A stretch of 59,497 bases of DNA from Scatosoma sp045632625 (lineage in GTDB: Bacteria > Bacillota > Clostridia > Christensenellales > Borkfalkiaceae). The notes beneath the pieces are model-generated. The model was not told the origin of the DNA. It saw only the letters and a program-made list of their open reading frames with translations, and made no database searches. Location of the stretch: assembly GCA_045632625.1 (NCBI GenBank), contig JAZQWZ010000032.1:1-59497 (forward strand). Direction: 5' to 3'. The translations under genes and the position numbers were made by a program. Shown here piece after piece: positions 50,351-59,497 of the stretch (position 1 is its first letter; each line of letters opens with the position of its first letter).

Positions 50351-52675
50351 TTAAAACCAATATAAAGCAGTAAATGGAAAAGCAATGATACTAACAGCGT
50401 AATATTCCCAAGCATTCCATTTTTCAGCTTTACTATGTGTTCTCCCTTTCACTCCTCCTAAAATATCTGCCATTGTTTCCCAGGGTGCACCATAATAATT
50501 CCCAGCTTTATCCCATTTACCTAATTTAGCAGGTGAAGGTATACCAACAGTAAATCCATATATACCGATTCCCATCATCATTAATTGCGAATTGTGCCCT
50601 CGTTCATGTCTCACTTCATCTGTATCTGTTAATACATGATACGTTCCGTAAAAATCATGATAACCTCTTCTTAAAAAAATAGCACCAAAAGACCCTGAAC
50701 GCTCTATGTTCGTTCTAATTACAGGTACGCCTTTATAAAAAGACACCTTATTGGATCCTAAAACTAAACTTTCATCAGAGTTAAACGGATTCCAACCAAT
50801 GGCGTTCATATCATTTCTAACATCTTCATCAAAAATGGAAGCAACTGCCATCCCTGCATATCCAACAACCGATGCTATACCCTGCAACGCCATTCCGCCA
50901 AGAGGAGTCAATAGCAACGCCGCAGCTAAAATCGCCAAAGGGAAATGCCCGGTCGGGTCAACACACATGACGGGATTGTTGTTGCAATATGCATACAAGT
51001 TCAAACCGTTGATAACGTCGGGCGCAAGATACGCAATGCTGTCAATCGTCATAAATCTGCCGATTGCAGGGTCATAATACCGCGTGTTCAAATAGTAAAG
51101 ATTTGTTTCTTCGTCATAATAATAGCTTCGATATCTAATGGGGTTGTCGCTTGCTACACCGTCAACGTTCAAATCTATTTCACATTCACCAAACGCCGTA
51201 TAACTATATTTACCGACCAACTCTCCATCCTCGCTGTAAATATGCGTTACGTCACCAAACACGTTCTTGCGGAAAAGATACGGCGTTCCGCCGATTGTTA
51301 TACCTGTAATTCCCTCGGCTCCGTATACGTATTCTATCGTCTTTTCGCCTACTTCTTTGATAAGCTTATCATTACTGTCATATGTATACGTTACCGTTAC
51401 ACCGCCTACTTTCTTGGTCTTCCTTAAACCTTTTCCGTTATAGGTGTATTCTACGGTATTTGTTCCATCATTTAGCAATTTTAACTGTTTGCCGTTTGTC
51501 CATTTTGCAGTCATTCCCCGGAAAGTCGTCGGGTTACCAAATTTGTCATAGATAAACGTTTCATCGCCAAAAGCTACAAGCTGGTCGCTATCTTCTTTAT
51601 ATTTATATGCAATGGTTTCCCCGTTTACGCTTTTTGTTAAAATATTGCCGTTGTTATCATAAGTATAGCAAATTTCTTTTTCTTTGTCAAGTACATTTTC
51701 TTTAATTACCCTATTCAACGCATCGTAGGTGTATTTTCGCGTTTGTTTGCCGTTTTCACTTACCGACAAAATATTCCCCATATTATCGTATGTGTAGCTT
51801 ACTTTTCCGTCCGTCACACCATTTTTCAAATATGCAATGCCGTTGATTTGATTCGTTGCATGGGCACCTACTTTCTTATACGTAAATCGTTTTCCTAAGG
51901 TATTTCCCCCAAACGTTTGCGTAATCTTTTTATTTCTATCAAGGCAATCATATTCATATTCTTCCGTGGCGATAGGAGTACAAATGCTCTTAAGCGCATG
52001 CGTTGCAGTATCCGCATACGTATATTCATATACCTGCGAAACGGGGCCTACAATCGTTTTCTTGGCAAGTTTTCCGTAGGCGTCGTAATCATACGCTTCC
52101 CCAAAGCCGTTAGAAACCTGCATACCGTTTTCGTCCACTTCGTACACCGATGTTAAGCTGTCAAGCTTTTCTTCCCTTTCAAACTTGTAATTCTTGCCCG
52201 TGATTTTGTCTTTCAGCGTATCCAACGCGCCGTTTTTGTACGTGTTTTCCAGTTGCACAACGTTGTTTACCGTCAATTTCAAAAGATTGCCCTTGCCGTC
52301 TTTTTCCGCGACGAACGTATCATTAGACGCATACGCCGCCGTCACCGTTTCCTTTTTGCCACAGCAACAGCTGTCCCACGTTTCCGCATAATCGTATTTC
52401 ACGTAATCTTTTTCGCCGTTCAGTTCCACAGATTTCAGCTTACGCTTATGATTATATGCGTATTTCACGTGATTGTTCGCGCTCCGCACCGCCACCGTTT
52501 CGCCGTAACGATACATTTTCTGCGTGCTGTTTTCTTCGCCATCTTCCGTGCTTTGTGAAATTGCCGTTACCGTATCGTCATAATCTCTTCCGTATGCAAG
52601 TTTACTGCCATTAGGAAGAAGTTCTTCTCGTACAACGTCGCTTGCGTCTGCGTAACTAAATTGCGTCCAGAAATT
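50351..52675 (-). CDS. N-terminally truncated Rhs protein with an HExxH C-terminal domain
   Basis: An open frame of about 775 codons. Upstream a TAA at 52676-52678 cuts it from any Rhs N-terminus, and the first in-frame ATG is at 52516. YD repeats run to the Rhs core end (RYYDPAIGRFMTIDS, NNPVMCVDPTGH). The C-terminal 220 residues form a distinct domain after a hydrophobic segment: VRHERGHNSQ, an HExxH zinc motif, and later PWETMADILGG, whose Glu could be the third ligand. It is probably a displaced Rhs tip carrying a metallopeptidase-type toxin, brought to life only by recombination or by the internal ATG. A lipoprotein gene follows. Confidence 0.75.
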   Translation of the reverse strand, partial: NFWTQFSYADASDVVREELLPNGSKLAYGRDYDDTVTAISQSTEDGEENSTQKMYRYGETVAVRSANNHVKYAYNHKRKLKSVELNGEKDYVKYDYAETWDSCCCGKKETVTAAYASNDTFVAEKDGKGNLLKLTVNNVVQLENTYKNGALDTLKDKITGKNYKFEREEKLDSLTSVYEVDENGMQVSNGFGEAYDYDAYGKLAKKTIVGPVSQVYEYTYADTATHALKSICTPIATEEYEYDCLDRNKKITQTFGGNTLGKRFTYKKVGAHATNQINGIAYLKNGVTDGKVSYTYDNMGNILSVSENGKQTRKYTYDALNRVIKENVLDKEKEICYTYDNNGNILTKSVNGETIAYKYKEDSDQLVAFGDETFIYDKFGNPTTFRGMTAKWTNGKQLKLLNDGTNTVEYTYNGKGLRKTKKVGGVTVTYTYDSNDKLIKEVGEKTIEYVYGAEGITGITIGGTPYLFRKNVFGDVTHIYSEDGELVGKYSYTAFGECEIDLNVDGVASDNPIRYRSYYYDEETNLYYLNTRYYDPAIGRFMTIDSIAYLAPDVINGLNLYAYCNNNPVMCVDPTGHFPLAILAAALLLTPLGGMALQGIASVVGYAGMAVASIFDEDVRNDMNAIGWNPFNSDESLVLGSNKVSFYKGVPVIRTNIERSGSFGAIFLRRGYHDFYGTYHVLTDTDEVRHERGHNSQLMMMGIGIYGFTVGIPSPAKLGKWDKAGNYYGAPWETMADILGGVKGRTHSKAEKWNAWEYYAVSIIAFPFTALYWF

Positions 52676-52704
52676 TTAGATTTTGTCAAGCGTTTTGATT
52701 ATGA

Positions 52705-52738
52705 TAAAAGGTCGCAGGATTTCTCCTACGACCTATTT
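52705..52738 (-). terminator. Terminator after the membrane protein gene
   Basis: AGGTCGTAGGA, a GAAA loop and TCCTGCGACCT pair on the minus strand with one G.U pair, followed by TTTAT. It lies between the second immunity candidate and the first Rhs tip. Confidence 0.8.
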
Positions 52739-52762
52739 TCATTTTAGAGCCAACCTATTCTT

Positions 52763-53308
52763 TTATGTTTCATTACGATGTTTACTTTTGTATTTTTTAT
52801 AGATATGCTCTAATTTATTCCCACCCTCAATATAATATGGCATACAAAAAACTTTTTTTCCGTTTTTATAAAAATACCATTTCAATCCAGTCTTTGCAAT
52901 ATTATATTCAAGATCAGCATATCGATATATTTTCCTCACTCCAATGTAGTTTCTATAGACAAATTCATCTCTTCTTATCTCAACCTTCCATAAAGACCAA
53001 CAGGTGAACATAATCATTCCCGGCAGACCAAAAGCAAGCCACAAACCAATTAAAGGGCCATTGTCTTCTTCTTTTTGTTTTATAAATACAATTGTCATTA
53101 TGCAAATAAAACCAACTAGAATTATCGGAACAACCCGATAAAATATAGGTATTCTTAAGACATATCTCGCTTTATCATTTTCAATCTCGTTTTTTTGTCC
53201 ACCATCTGTTTTATTTTTTCTATATCGCAAAAATAATACACTTAACAGTATCGGCAATCCTATAAGAAGACTTTTTGTGAAAATAGATATCCATTCTGCT
53301 TTTCCCAT
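52763..53308 (-). CDS. Membrane protein, putative immunity partner of the full Rhs
   Basis: A 181-aa protein with two to three membrane helices: about 10-28, 58-80 (VVPIILVGFICIMTIVF) and 92-112 (LWLAFGLPGMIMFTCW). The final 70 residues look like a small PH-type domain (KVEIRRDEFVYRN, then YADLEYNIAKTGLKWYFYKNGKKVF). It starts 4 bp after the Rhs stop with a good SD inside it. By position it is the immunity protein of that Rhs; a membrane location suits a pore-forming toxin. Not recognised beyond this. Confidence 0.7.
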   Translation of the reverse strand: MGKAEWISIFTKSLLIGLPILLSVLFLRYRKNKTDGGQKNEIENDKARYVLRIPIFYRVVPIILVGFICIMTIVFIKQKEEDNGPLIGLWLAFGLPGMIMFTCWSLWKVEIRRDEFVYRNYIGVRKIYRYADLEYNIAKTGLKWYFYKNGKKVFCMPYYIEGGNKLEHIYKKYKSKHRNET

Positions 53309-53312
53309 AATT

Positions 53313-56300
53313 TTACCTGCTTAAAAGTGAAAATGTTCCATATGCTACGTATTCTAAAATGAAAGTATACAATAGCGTTTCATTTGGTTTAAACGCACTT
53401 ACTCCTGCCTTTGATAATAAGCTTCTTTCATTTTTAATTTGAGCAATTAAAGCCCTAGTAGGTTTCCCTTGAGCACTCCTTTCCTTAAAAAGATTTATTT
53501 TTGACTTCAAGGTAAGATTTTTTCCATATTGTGCGCCACCTCCGGTAAGAGCTCCAAATGCAGCTCCGATGGCCCCAGAGATAATCGCGTCACCCCATTG
53601 AATTCCATTGCCACTCTCGATATCATGAGCAACACTGCTAGCAAAACCTGTAAGCCCCCCAGCAACTGTCATACCAAGAACACCTAAAGCCGTTCCGCCA
53701 AAAGCACCTGTAAGAGCTCCGAAAGACATATCTATTACTAGTTCCGCAAAATTAATGGTCCCTGTTGCCATTACTTGTGTCACTACAGACATAGCACCAC
53801 TTGTGACTGCTCCAATACCAGCCCCCACTAAAACGGGTAACGCAGCTCCTCCTGTCGCAACAGTAACAAGTGCAACTATAGCAACGGCTGCAACAGCTCC
53901 TAACAACCAATGCCACCATGCATTGCCGTTCGGGTCAACCGCCATTACGGGATTATTCCCGCAGTATGCATAAAGATTCAAGCCGTTAATGGTTTCAGGA
54001 TTGAGATATTCAATTCCGTCAATCGTTATAAATCTACCGAGCTCAGGGTCATAATATCTTGTATTCAAGTAATACAACTCAGTATCAGTGTCGTAGTAGT
54101 ACGAACGATATCTAAACGGGTTTAATGCTGCAAGAGTAGCACGAGTAGAATCAAGCACTTCTTCTGCATGATTACCCCACGCATCGTATGTATATTTTAC
54201 CACAATTTTACCAGTTGTGTCAAGTATTGCTACTACGTCGCCTTGAACATTTTTTCTGTAAACGAAAGTTTCATTGTTATATTTTACACCTGCAACTCCT
54301 GTATTGTCGTAGAAGAATTCAAGACCATTGCTTTGTTTCACAACTCTGCCGTTTCCATCATAGATAAAGCTAACACCATCTTTCGTTAAACGTCTGCCTT
54401 GCGCATCATAAGTAAAGCTATGCCCATCAAACGCAGTAAGCAATCTGCCTCTTGCCCAACTTGCACCTTTCCCACGGTACGTTGTGGGATTACCAATTTC
54501 ATCATAGACAAACATTTCATCGTTATAACCTTTCAACTGATCGCCGACATACGCGTAACGATTAATCGTAAACGTATTTTCTTCGATATCCGTTTTTAAG
54601 GTAAAGGATGTTTCTTTTTTAACGAGCAGATTACCGTTATTATCATACGAATACAGCCAAGTTTTACCGAAACGTTTATTATCTTCTCTAATAAGTCGAT
54701 TTAATTTATCATACGCATATTGGGCAACAATATCACCATTTTCGTAAACTTTAGAAATATTGCCCATTTCATCATAAGCATATTTGAGATGTTCGTTTAA
54801 GATGTAATTACCATTCTTAACAGCCCCAAAATATATGCTTGCAGGCATATGTGTCGCATGGTCTCCCACTTTGCGATATACGATATTTTCTTCCGCAATC
54901 TTCGTATCATTTACTAAAATTTCCTTACCCTTATGTCTGCCAAGACAATCTAGCTGAGGCTTGAATTTGACGCCACTAACAGAAATAGACTTAAGTTCAC
55001 GACTAGCCGTATCATCATTATACTCATACGAGTAGTTCATTCCCGTATTTTGAATTTGTGTCAAAACACGTCCAAAATCGTCATAAGCAAATGTTTCTTT
55101 TTGTGTCACGATACTTCCGGTTGTTTCAGTATATTCTAAAATTCTATCCAATGCATCATAACTATATCCCAACGAACGAATAGAAACGTTGTTCCCTTTT
55201 TCTACTATTGCAGTCAATCTATCCGTCGCATCATAAGAATATACCAATGACGTTCCATCACTCAACGACTTAGAGAGAACATTGCCTCGCTTATCTGAAC
55301 GGATCGTAACAGATTCTTTCTTAGCATTAGTAACTTTTACTTCATCGTATTCTCGCAAACAAGTTTCATCGCAAACAACATTATATTCTTTCCCAATATA
55401 GTTATTAACGCCATTGAAAGAAATACTTTCTTTGCGTTTTTTGAAACCATTTGTATAATCAAACAAATACTGAATTCTATTGTTTCCACTACGAACTTCC
55501 GTAAGTACTCCATTTTGATAAATTTTCTGCGTGGAGTTTTCTTCCCCCTCTTCCGTACTATGGGAAATTGCCGTAACGCTATCATCATAATCATGCCCAT
55601 ATGCAAATTTACTACCATTGGGAAGAACTTCTTCGCGAACGATATTTGCCCCATCCGTATACAAAAGTTGAGTTTTATTGTTTCCTGTAGCATCAAACTC
55701 AAAAGAAACTTTACCTTTTTCGTCATATTGAGTTTCGGTATACAACTTACTGCTCGCATCAAGTGAATTATACGTAAACGATTTGATAACATTCCCTTTA
55801 TCATCGTAAACGATTTCTTCAATCGTTTTACCCGTCGTGTATTCTTCGCCTTCCACGTAACTTTCCGTTCTAATTACGTCGCCGTATGCGTTATAATTGT
55901 ATTTCTTATACGAAACAACCGTTTTTGCAGGGTTGCTGTACGTGATTTCCGTTCTTGTTTCCATCAATCTCTGATGATCGTCGTACGTATAATCCACCGC
56001 TGTAATTGCAGTGTTCGTGCTGTCGGCGCTCATTTGGATGGCGCTCGTTTGCGTGCGCACGGCATTGTTAAATTGGTTCAGCGTCGTTCTTTCGCTGTCC
56101 CCTTCTTCAAAGACGTAGCTATCCAGCCCATATTTATGCAACGATGATTTCTTGGCTTGTCTCGTAACGCTTCTCGGATTATCCTGCGGCATGTTACCGT
56201 TCCAATAGCTTTGGTATTCGTAACGCTCCGCTTTCGTTACAACTCCGTTTTCTTCCAAATAATATTCGGTCAGGCTCTTATTCAAACCAAAAACATATCT

Positions 56301-57503
56301 TTCTCGATATTTATCCGTTGTTACTAAAACATAATCCATTCCTTGATGTTCGTTTTTTACAAACTCAAAATTATATCGAGACAAAATACCAGATTCAAAC
56401 GTTGCGTCCGTTGGCATTTCGTCCAGCTTTACAACGTTTACCAACGATTCATTGACAATAGAAAGCGTATTGTTTGTTTGCGTTAGCGTGCTCTTTAATT
56501 GCTGCTTTTTTTCCGTTACAATGCAAATGTTGCCGCTTGCGTCATAAGTCAATTCTAAATGTATACCATTGTCGTCTTTGATTTCCGTAAGCCAGCCATT
56601 GTCATCGTACGTATAACGAATTTGACGGCCGTTTACGTCCTGTATTGCAGAAAGCTTATCCGCACGGTTATAGAAAAATAAAATGCAATTTTTATGATTG
56701 TCGTATACTTGTTTAATTCTTGTTTTTGTAAGATTGTTCACGTCGTATCTTTCATGTTCGATTACAACGTAATTTCCGTATCTATCATATAACTTTACAA
56801 GTTGACCGTATTTATTGTACCCCTTAATCGTTTTTTCATTTGTTAAGAAATTGATAGGAGTTTGCAGTTGGCATTGATCAAACGTTTCTTTAGCGTTGAC
56901 ATATTCTTTATACGTGCGCTCTATTTGTGATAAATAATCGTTTGATTTATTTCTAATATCTTCCATTTGCATAGAAATAATTTCTTTGCCTGAAGAGTCT
57001 GTTGCGTGAACATATTGTGCGTTTAATATTTCATACGTATCGCTTTCCGCTTTTGTCATTAGATAATAAGCTTGCGTATCATTTAGAAAATTCTTAAAGG
57101 CATTATTCGTCGAAAGATATTCACTTAAATATATTTTAGAATTTCCGCTGTAAGAAACGGCAACGTAATTGCTTAAACTTGCTTTGTAGTTCTCGTACTG
57201 TTCCCAATATTGTCTTTCTTCATCACTTCTATCTTCAAAATATTCGCTATGAATATAATCTTCAATTTTCGTGATTGCCTTTAACCCTGTAAGCGATTTA
57301 CATTCGCGAAAAACTTCTTTCCCCTCGTACATAAATCTCCCACTCGTTTCAACAACAATCTGATTTTTGTCCGCAATAATGTAGTTTTTGTTTCCTTTAT
57401 CGTCCAAGTAATAATGGTATTCTTTAAATCCATATACATTGCCCATTGCATCCGTATATTGATAAGTTCCATTATTATTTTTAAATTGTTCATGTAAATT
57501 CAA
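53313..57503 (-). CDS. Full-length Rhs/YD-repeat protein with a glycine-rich C-terminal domain
   Basis: A 1,396-aa protein. No signal peptide is visible. After an N-terminal 190-residue helical part, YD repeats (GN---Y-YD---RL) extend to the Rhs core end (RYYDPELGRFITIDG, NNPVMAVDPNGN). The variable C-terminal part of about 200 residues begins with hydrophobic, Gly- and Ala-rich helices (AVAAVAIVALVTVATGG, AIISGAIGAAFGALTGGGA) and ends in a short charged stretch. The helices may insert in membranes or help delivery. Toxin activity is not identifiable. It overlaps the previous gene by ATGA and is followed by the membrane immunity candidate. Confidence 0.88.
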   Translation of the reverse strand: MNLHEQFKNNNGTYQYTDAMGNVYGFKEYHYYLDDKGNKNYIIADKNQIVVETSGRFMYEGKEVFRECKSLTGLKAITKIEDYIHSEYFEDRSDEERQYWEQYENYKASLSNYVAVSYSGNSKIYLSEYLSTNNAFKNFLNDTQAYYLMTKAESDTYEILNAQYVHATDSSGKEIISMQMEDIRNKSNDYLSQIERTYKEYVNAKETFDQCQLQTPINFLTNEKTIKGYNKYGQLVKLYDRYGNYVVIEHERYDVNNLTKTRIKQVYDNHKNCILFFYNRADKLSAIQDVNGRQIRYTYDDNGWLTEIKDDNGIHLELTYDASGNICIVTEKKQQLKSTLTQTNNTLSIVNESLVNVVKLDEMPTDATFESGILSRYNFEFVKNEHQGMDYVLVTTDKYRERYVFGLNKSLTEYYLEENGVVTKAERYEYQSYWNGNMPQDNPRSVTRQAKKSSLHKYGLDSYVFEEGDSERTTLNQFNNAVRTQTSAIQMSADSTNTAITAVDYTYDDHQRLMETRTEITYSNPAKTVVSYKKYNYNAYGDVIRTESYVEGEEYTTGKTIEEIVYDDKGNVIKSFTYNSLDASSKLYTETQYDEKGKVSFEFDATGNNKTQLLYTDGANIVREEVLPNGSKFAYGHDYDDSVTAISHSTEEGEENSTQKIYQNGVLTEVRSGNNRIQYLFDYTNGFKKRKESISFNGVNNYIGKEYNVVCDETCLREYDEVKVTNAKKESVTIRSDKRGNVLSKSLSDGTSLVYSYDATDRLTAIVEKGNNVSIRSLGYSYDALDRILEYTETTGSIVTQKETFAYDDFGRVLTQIQNTGMNYSYEYNDDTASRELKSISVSGVKFKPQLDCLGRHKGKEILVNDTKIAEENIVYRKVGDHATHMPASIYFGAVKNGNYILNEHLKYAYDEMGNISKVYENGDIVAQYAYDKLNRLIREDNKRFGKTWLYSYDNNGNLLVKKETSFTLKTDIEENTFTINRYAYVGDQLKGYNDEMFVYDEIGNPTTYRGKGASWARGRLLTAFDGHSFTYDAQGRRLTKDGVSFIYDGNGRVVKQSNGLEFFYDNTGVAGVKYNNETFVYRKNVQGDVVAILDTTGKIVVKYTYDAWGNHAEEVLDSTRATLAALNPFRYRSYYYDTDTELYYLNTRYYDPELGRFITIDGIEYLNPETINGLNLYAYCGNNPVMAVDPNGNAWWHWLLGAVAAVAIVALVTVATGGAALPVLVGAGIGAVTSGAMSVVTQVMATGTINFAELVIDMSFGALTGAFGGTALGVLGMTVAGGLTGFASSVAHDIESGNGIQWGDAIISGAIGAAFGALTGGGAQYGKNLTLKSKINLFKERSAQGKPTRALIAQIKNERSLLSKAGVSAFKPNETLLYTFILEYVAYGTFSLLSR

Positions 57504-57904
57504 TCTGAAATTTTTACCGACATGTAAATTTTCCGAATAATTTTATTGTTTAAAATTTCCTCTTTTGTAACAGCTCCAGCTTCTATTAAAAGCTCATATA
57601 CCTTTTCTTCTATTCTTCTTTTTAGTCGATAGTATCCACTTTCTGTCACAGGAAGTTCCGCCAACAGAGTCTTATCTTTTTTACCTCTAAAATATCTCTC
57701 TTGTATAATTCCCGTTACCACGACGTCCTTTTCAGATTCCATAATTGCAGCCAAATATGATTCTATTTGAAAAAAACAAGGTGGAATATTAATATTCTTT
57801 TTTCTGCCATAAATTTCAATGCTTATGCGCCCAACTTGTTCTATCTGCTTTTCCTTTATTTTTGAAAAGATTTGTAAAAAAAATTTAAATTCTTTTTTTG
57901 TCAT
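57500..57904 (-). CDS. Hypothetical helical protein preceding Rhs
   Basis: A 134-aa protein from ATG 57904 (a TTG at 57916 could add four residues). It has a basic central region (VTGIIQERYFRGKKDK) and an ending of LKRRIEEKVYELLIEAGAVTKEEILNNKI, a pattern like the transcription-linked small proteins of phages (ArpU/sigma-like), though weak. It overlaps the Rhs start by four bases, so it is co-translated. It may act as regulator or chaperone for Rhs. SD is weak. Confidence 0.55.
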   Translation of the reverse strand: MTKKEFKFFLQIFSKIKEKQIEQVGRISIEIYGRKKNINIPPCFFQIESYLAAIMESEKDVVVTGIIQERYFRGKKDKTLLAELPVTESGYYRLKRRIEEKVYELLIEAGAVTKEEILNNKIIRKIYMSVKISD

Positions 57905-58080
57905 ATTCCCAACCAAATAGGCGTGCCCTTGCTCGTATTTTTGTTTTTCACTATTATATCATACTTTTTATCTATTTTACTATCAAATTTTTCTGCAATT
58001 TTAATATTTGCGTCCCCTAAAAAGTAAAAGAGGGATTTTTAATGAATAAAAGCCCCCTTCTCTTTTTATATATTCAATTG

Positions 58081-58524
58081 TTAATTAAGAAACTTGGTAA
58101 TTTCTTCTACTATTTTTAGCCTTTGCTTTTTTGAAAACGCCGACAAATACAAGATTTTTTCATCTCCGTGCTTCATTTTTAGTAAAAGATGTTTCCCCTC
58201 AAGACAACAAGCCATTACCTCATCCAAAAAAATTGTTGAAAAGGTTAACATCAGGTTCCATTGTTTTTTTCCATTAATATACATACGTTCATCACAAATA
58301 TTATTTGTTTTTATCGTTCTCGTGCCGTTATCAATATAAACATTCGGCCCCATCCCTGTAACAATAAAGAATATTGTACAAACAGGAATTATTCCAATCA
58401 AAACATATATTAATAAAAATGATTCAGTAAAACCATAATATATTATTAAAAATATATCTAGAATTGCGAAAAAAACAGCCAGCAAAAATAGTATTAAATT
58501 ATATTTTATGCCATAAAACTTCAT
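58081..58524 (-). CDS. Membrane protein, putative immunity partner of the third Rhs
   Basis: A 147-aa protein with two membrane helices (LILFLLAVFFAILDIFLIIYY and FLLIYVLIGIIPVCTIFFIV, each given in part) and a cytoplasmic PH-like part (GTRTIKTNNI, then GKHLLLKMKHGDEKILYLSAF). It begins 9 bp after the stop of the third Rhs tip. The layout (two helices plus a small beta domain) is like that of the other membrane immunity candidate, with no sequence identity seen. Function inferred from position. From 57917 to 58080 only AT-rich DNA is seen. Confidence 0.65.
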   Translation of the reverse strand: MKFYGIKYNLILFLLAVFFAILDIFLIIYYGFTESFLLIYVLIGIIPVCTIFFIVTGMGPNVYIDNGTRTIKTNNICDERMYINGKKQWNLMLTFSTIFLDEVMACCLEGKHLLLKMKHGDEKILYLSAFSKKQRLKIVEEITKFLN

Positions 58525-58533
58525 TTATCATCT

Positions 58534-59497
58534 CTAACCAAATATCAGATTTAATAGTCCATCTTGCAAAAAATCAAGCATATCATCAAGAACCCATGAA
58601 ACAACCAAACCCACACCTGCACCGATAATATATCCTAGAAATGTTCCTACGCCTGGGATTGGAATAATAGTTCCCAATGCAGCACCCAATATTCCTCCTA
58701 CATTAGCGCCAACGACACCACCAATCCATGCTGATAAATAACCTTTACCAAATGATAATACGCCATCCAATACAGCTTCGTCCCACGAATTACCTTCTTG
58801 AAGATTATTGTAAAAGGTGACAACACCATCTAAAACAGCAAAAGCCGTACCGACTTTCCTTACCCAAGTTGCACTTGGCAATTTTCCTAAAGCTTTAGAT
58901 GGATTAACCTCCAATAATCTCATTTCATTTATAAAGTTAAGATTATTAAAGAAATACTTTCCGACCATCACTGAATGGGCAACAGCAGAAAATACATCAT
59001 TGCTTTTAGAAATATACTTTGTCCACTCTGGCAGGGCCGGCAATGAAAATTGCGATAATCCGCTATTCCTTATATTCCTTTGTTCATTGATTCTTAAATG
59101 AGGAGTAATTGTCTCATCAAGGCCGCCACCAACATTTGAACTACTATATGCAACGCTAACGGGATTATTCGCACAGTACGTATACAAATTCAAACCGTTA
59201 AGTGCCATTGGATTAATAGAACCAATATCATCCGCATTGACAAATCTACCGATTCTCGGATCGTAATATCGGCTGTTGAGATAGTACAAGCCCGTTTCCA
59301 CGTCAAAGTAGTACCCACGGTATCTGAACGGATTGATATTCCCAATGAACGTCTCGCTCGTATTTTCCACGCCGCTTGCATCGCATACCTTATGGTTGCC
59401 CCACGCGTCATAGAAATATTGCGCCTGTAAAACGCCGCTTGCATTATAAATACGTACCACGTCACCTTGCAGGTTCTTTTGGAAATAATACTTACTT
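58534..59497 (-). CDS. C-terminal part of a third Rhs protein (runs off the window)
   Basis: The frame is open to the right edge, so only the last 321 residues are seen. They start in YD repeats (YFYDAWGNHKV), continue with the core end (RYYDPRIGRFVNADD, then LYTYCANNPVSVAYSSSN) and end in a variable domain with Gly-zipper helices (GGVVGANVGGILGAALGTI, VGTFLGYIIGAGVGLVVSW). The usual DPxG residues at the junction are missing: NNPV is followed by SVAYSSS. The C-terminal domain is probably membrane-active. The next gene is its immunity candidate. Confidence 0.8.
   Translation of the reverse strand, partial: SKYYFQKNLQGDVVRIYNASGVLQAQYFYDAWGNHKVCDASGVENTSETFIGNINPFRYRGYYFDVETGLYYLNSRYYDPRIGRFVNADDIGSINPMALNGLNLYTYCANNPVSVAYSSSNVGGGLDETITPHLRINEQRNIRNSGLSQFSLPALPEWTKYISKSNDVFSAVAHSVMVGKYFFNNLNFINEMRLLEVNPSKALGKLPSATWVRKVGTAFAVLDGVVTFYNNLQEGNSWDEAVLDGVLSFGKGYLSAWIGGVVGANVGGILGAALGTIIPIPGVGTFLGYIIGAGVGLVVSWVLDDMLDFLQDGLLNLIFG

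Overview
The window looks like a chromosomal segment of a spore-forming Bacillota, probably an uncultured gut clostridium. The evidence is an AT-rich sequence with strong SD sites, the metS-tatD-ksgA gene order (here with a TatD-linked radical SAM gene), spmA and spmB, and cell-surface genes of the BspA and Rhs type. No species call is possible from the sequence alone. All calls below come from reading the DNA and proteins by eye; no database search was run.

Region 1 (1-8000) is core genome: the 3' end of an EF-G-like gene, then a leftward operon metG > tatD > radical SAM > rsmA > ABC exporter driven by a consensus promoter at 6691-6719, and the rightward spore maturation pair spmAB. Region 2 (8000-9200) is a gene-poor junction with a candidate small RNA, strong hairpins, an AraC-type regulator remnant and a roughly 205-bp repeated cassette.

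Region 3 (9181-26137) and region 4 (26137-37876) are two integrative elements in tandem. Three attachment sites show identical geometry: a tRNA-3'-end-like block lies exactly 45 bp from a CCTT-7-AAGG core. The two tyrosine recombinases are paralogous and share an 80-bp leader. Element A carries an ATPase plus TOPRIM-like pair, phage-like DNA-binding and replication genes, a serine recombinase and a 1,894-aa BspA-like lipoprotein whose mRNA has a structured leader, a leader terminator and a palindromic operator. Element B carries an AlbA/Schlafen-type protein behind five iterons, a rolling-circle HUH Rep with a large inverted repeat, an XRE regulator, an ApeA-like HEPN protein, a cytosine-5 restriction-modification operon with an unusual LAGLIDADG-like partner, a sigma-like factor and the integrase. 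Rep and integrase share one operator-promoter design.

Region 5 (38100-43200) holds two leftward P-loop ATPase genes, one YobI-like and one of the DUF234 type. Region 6 (43375-49281) is a rightward plasmid/ICE-like operon ending in PcfK-MutS(I) and PcfJ genes. It begins with a second copy of a covarying structured element that also precedes the sigma-like gene of element B; this repeated element is the most promising undescribed feature. Region 7 (49399-59497) is a leftward Rhs/YD-repeat array: one full-length Rhs, two C-terminal tips, one fragment, and small lipoprotein or membrane proteins placed as immunity genes after each tip.
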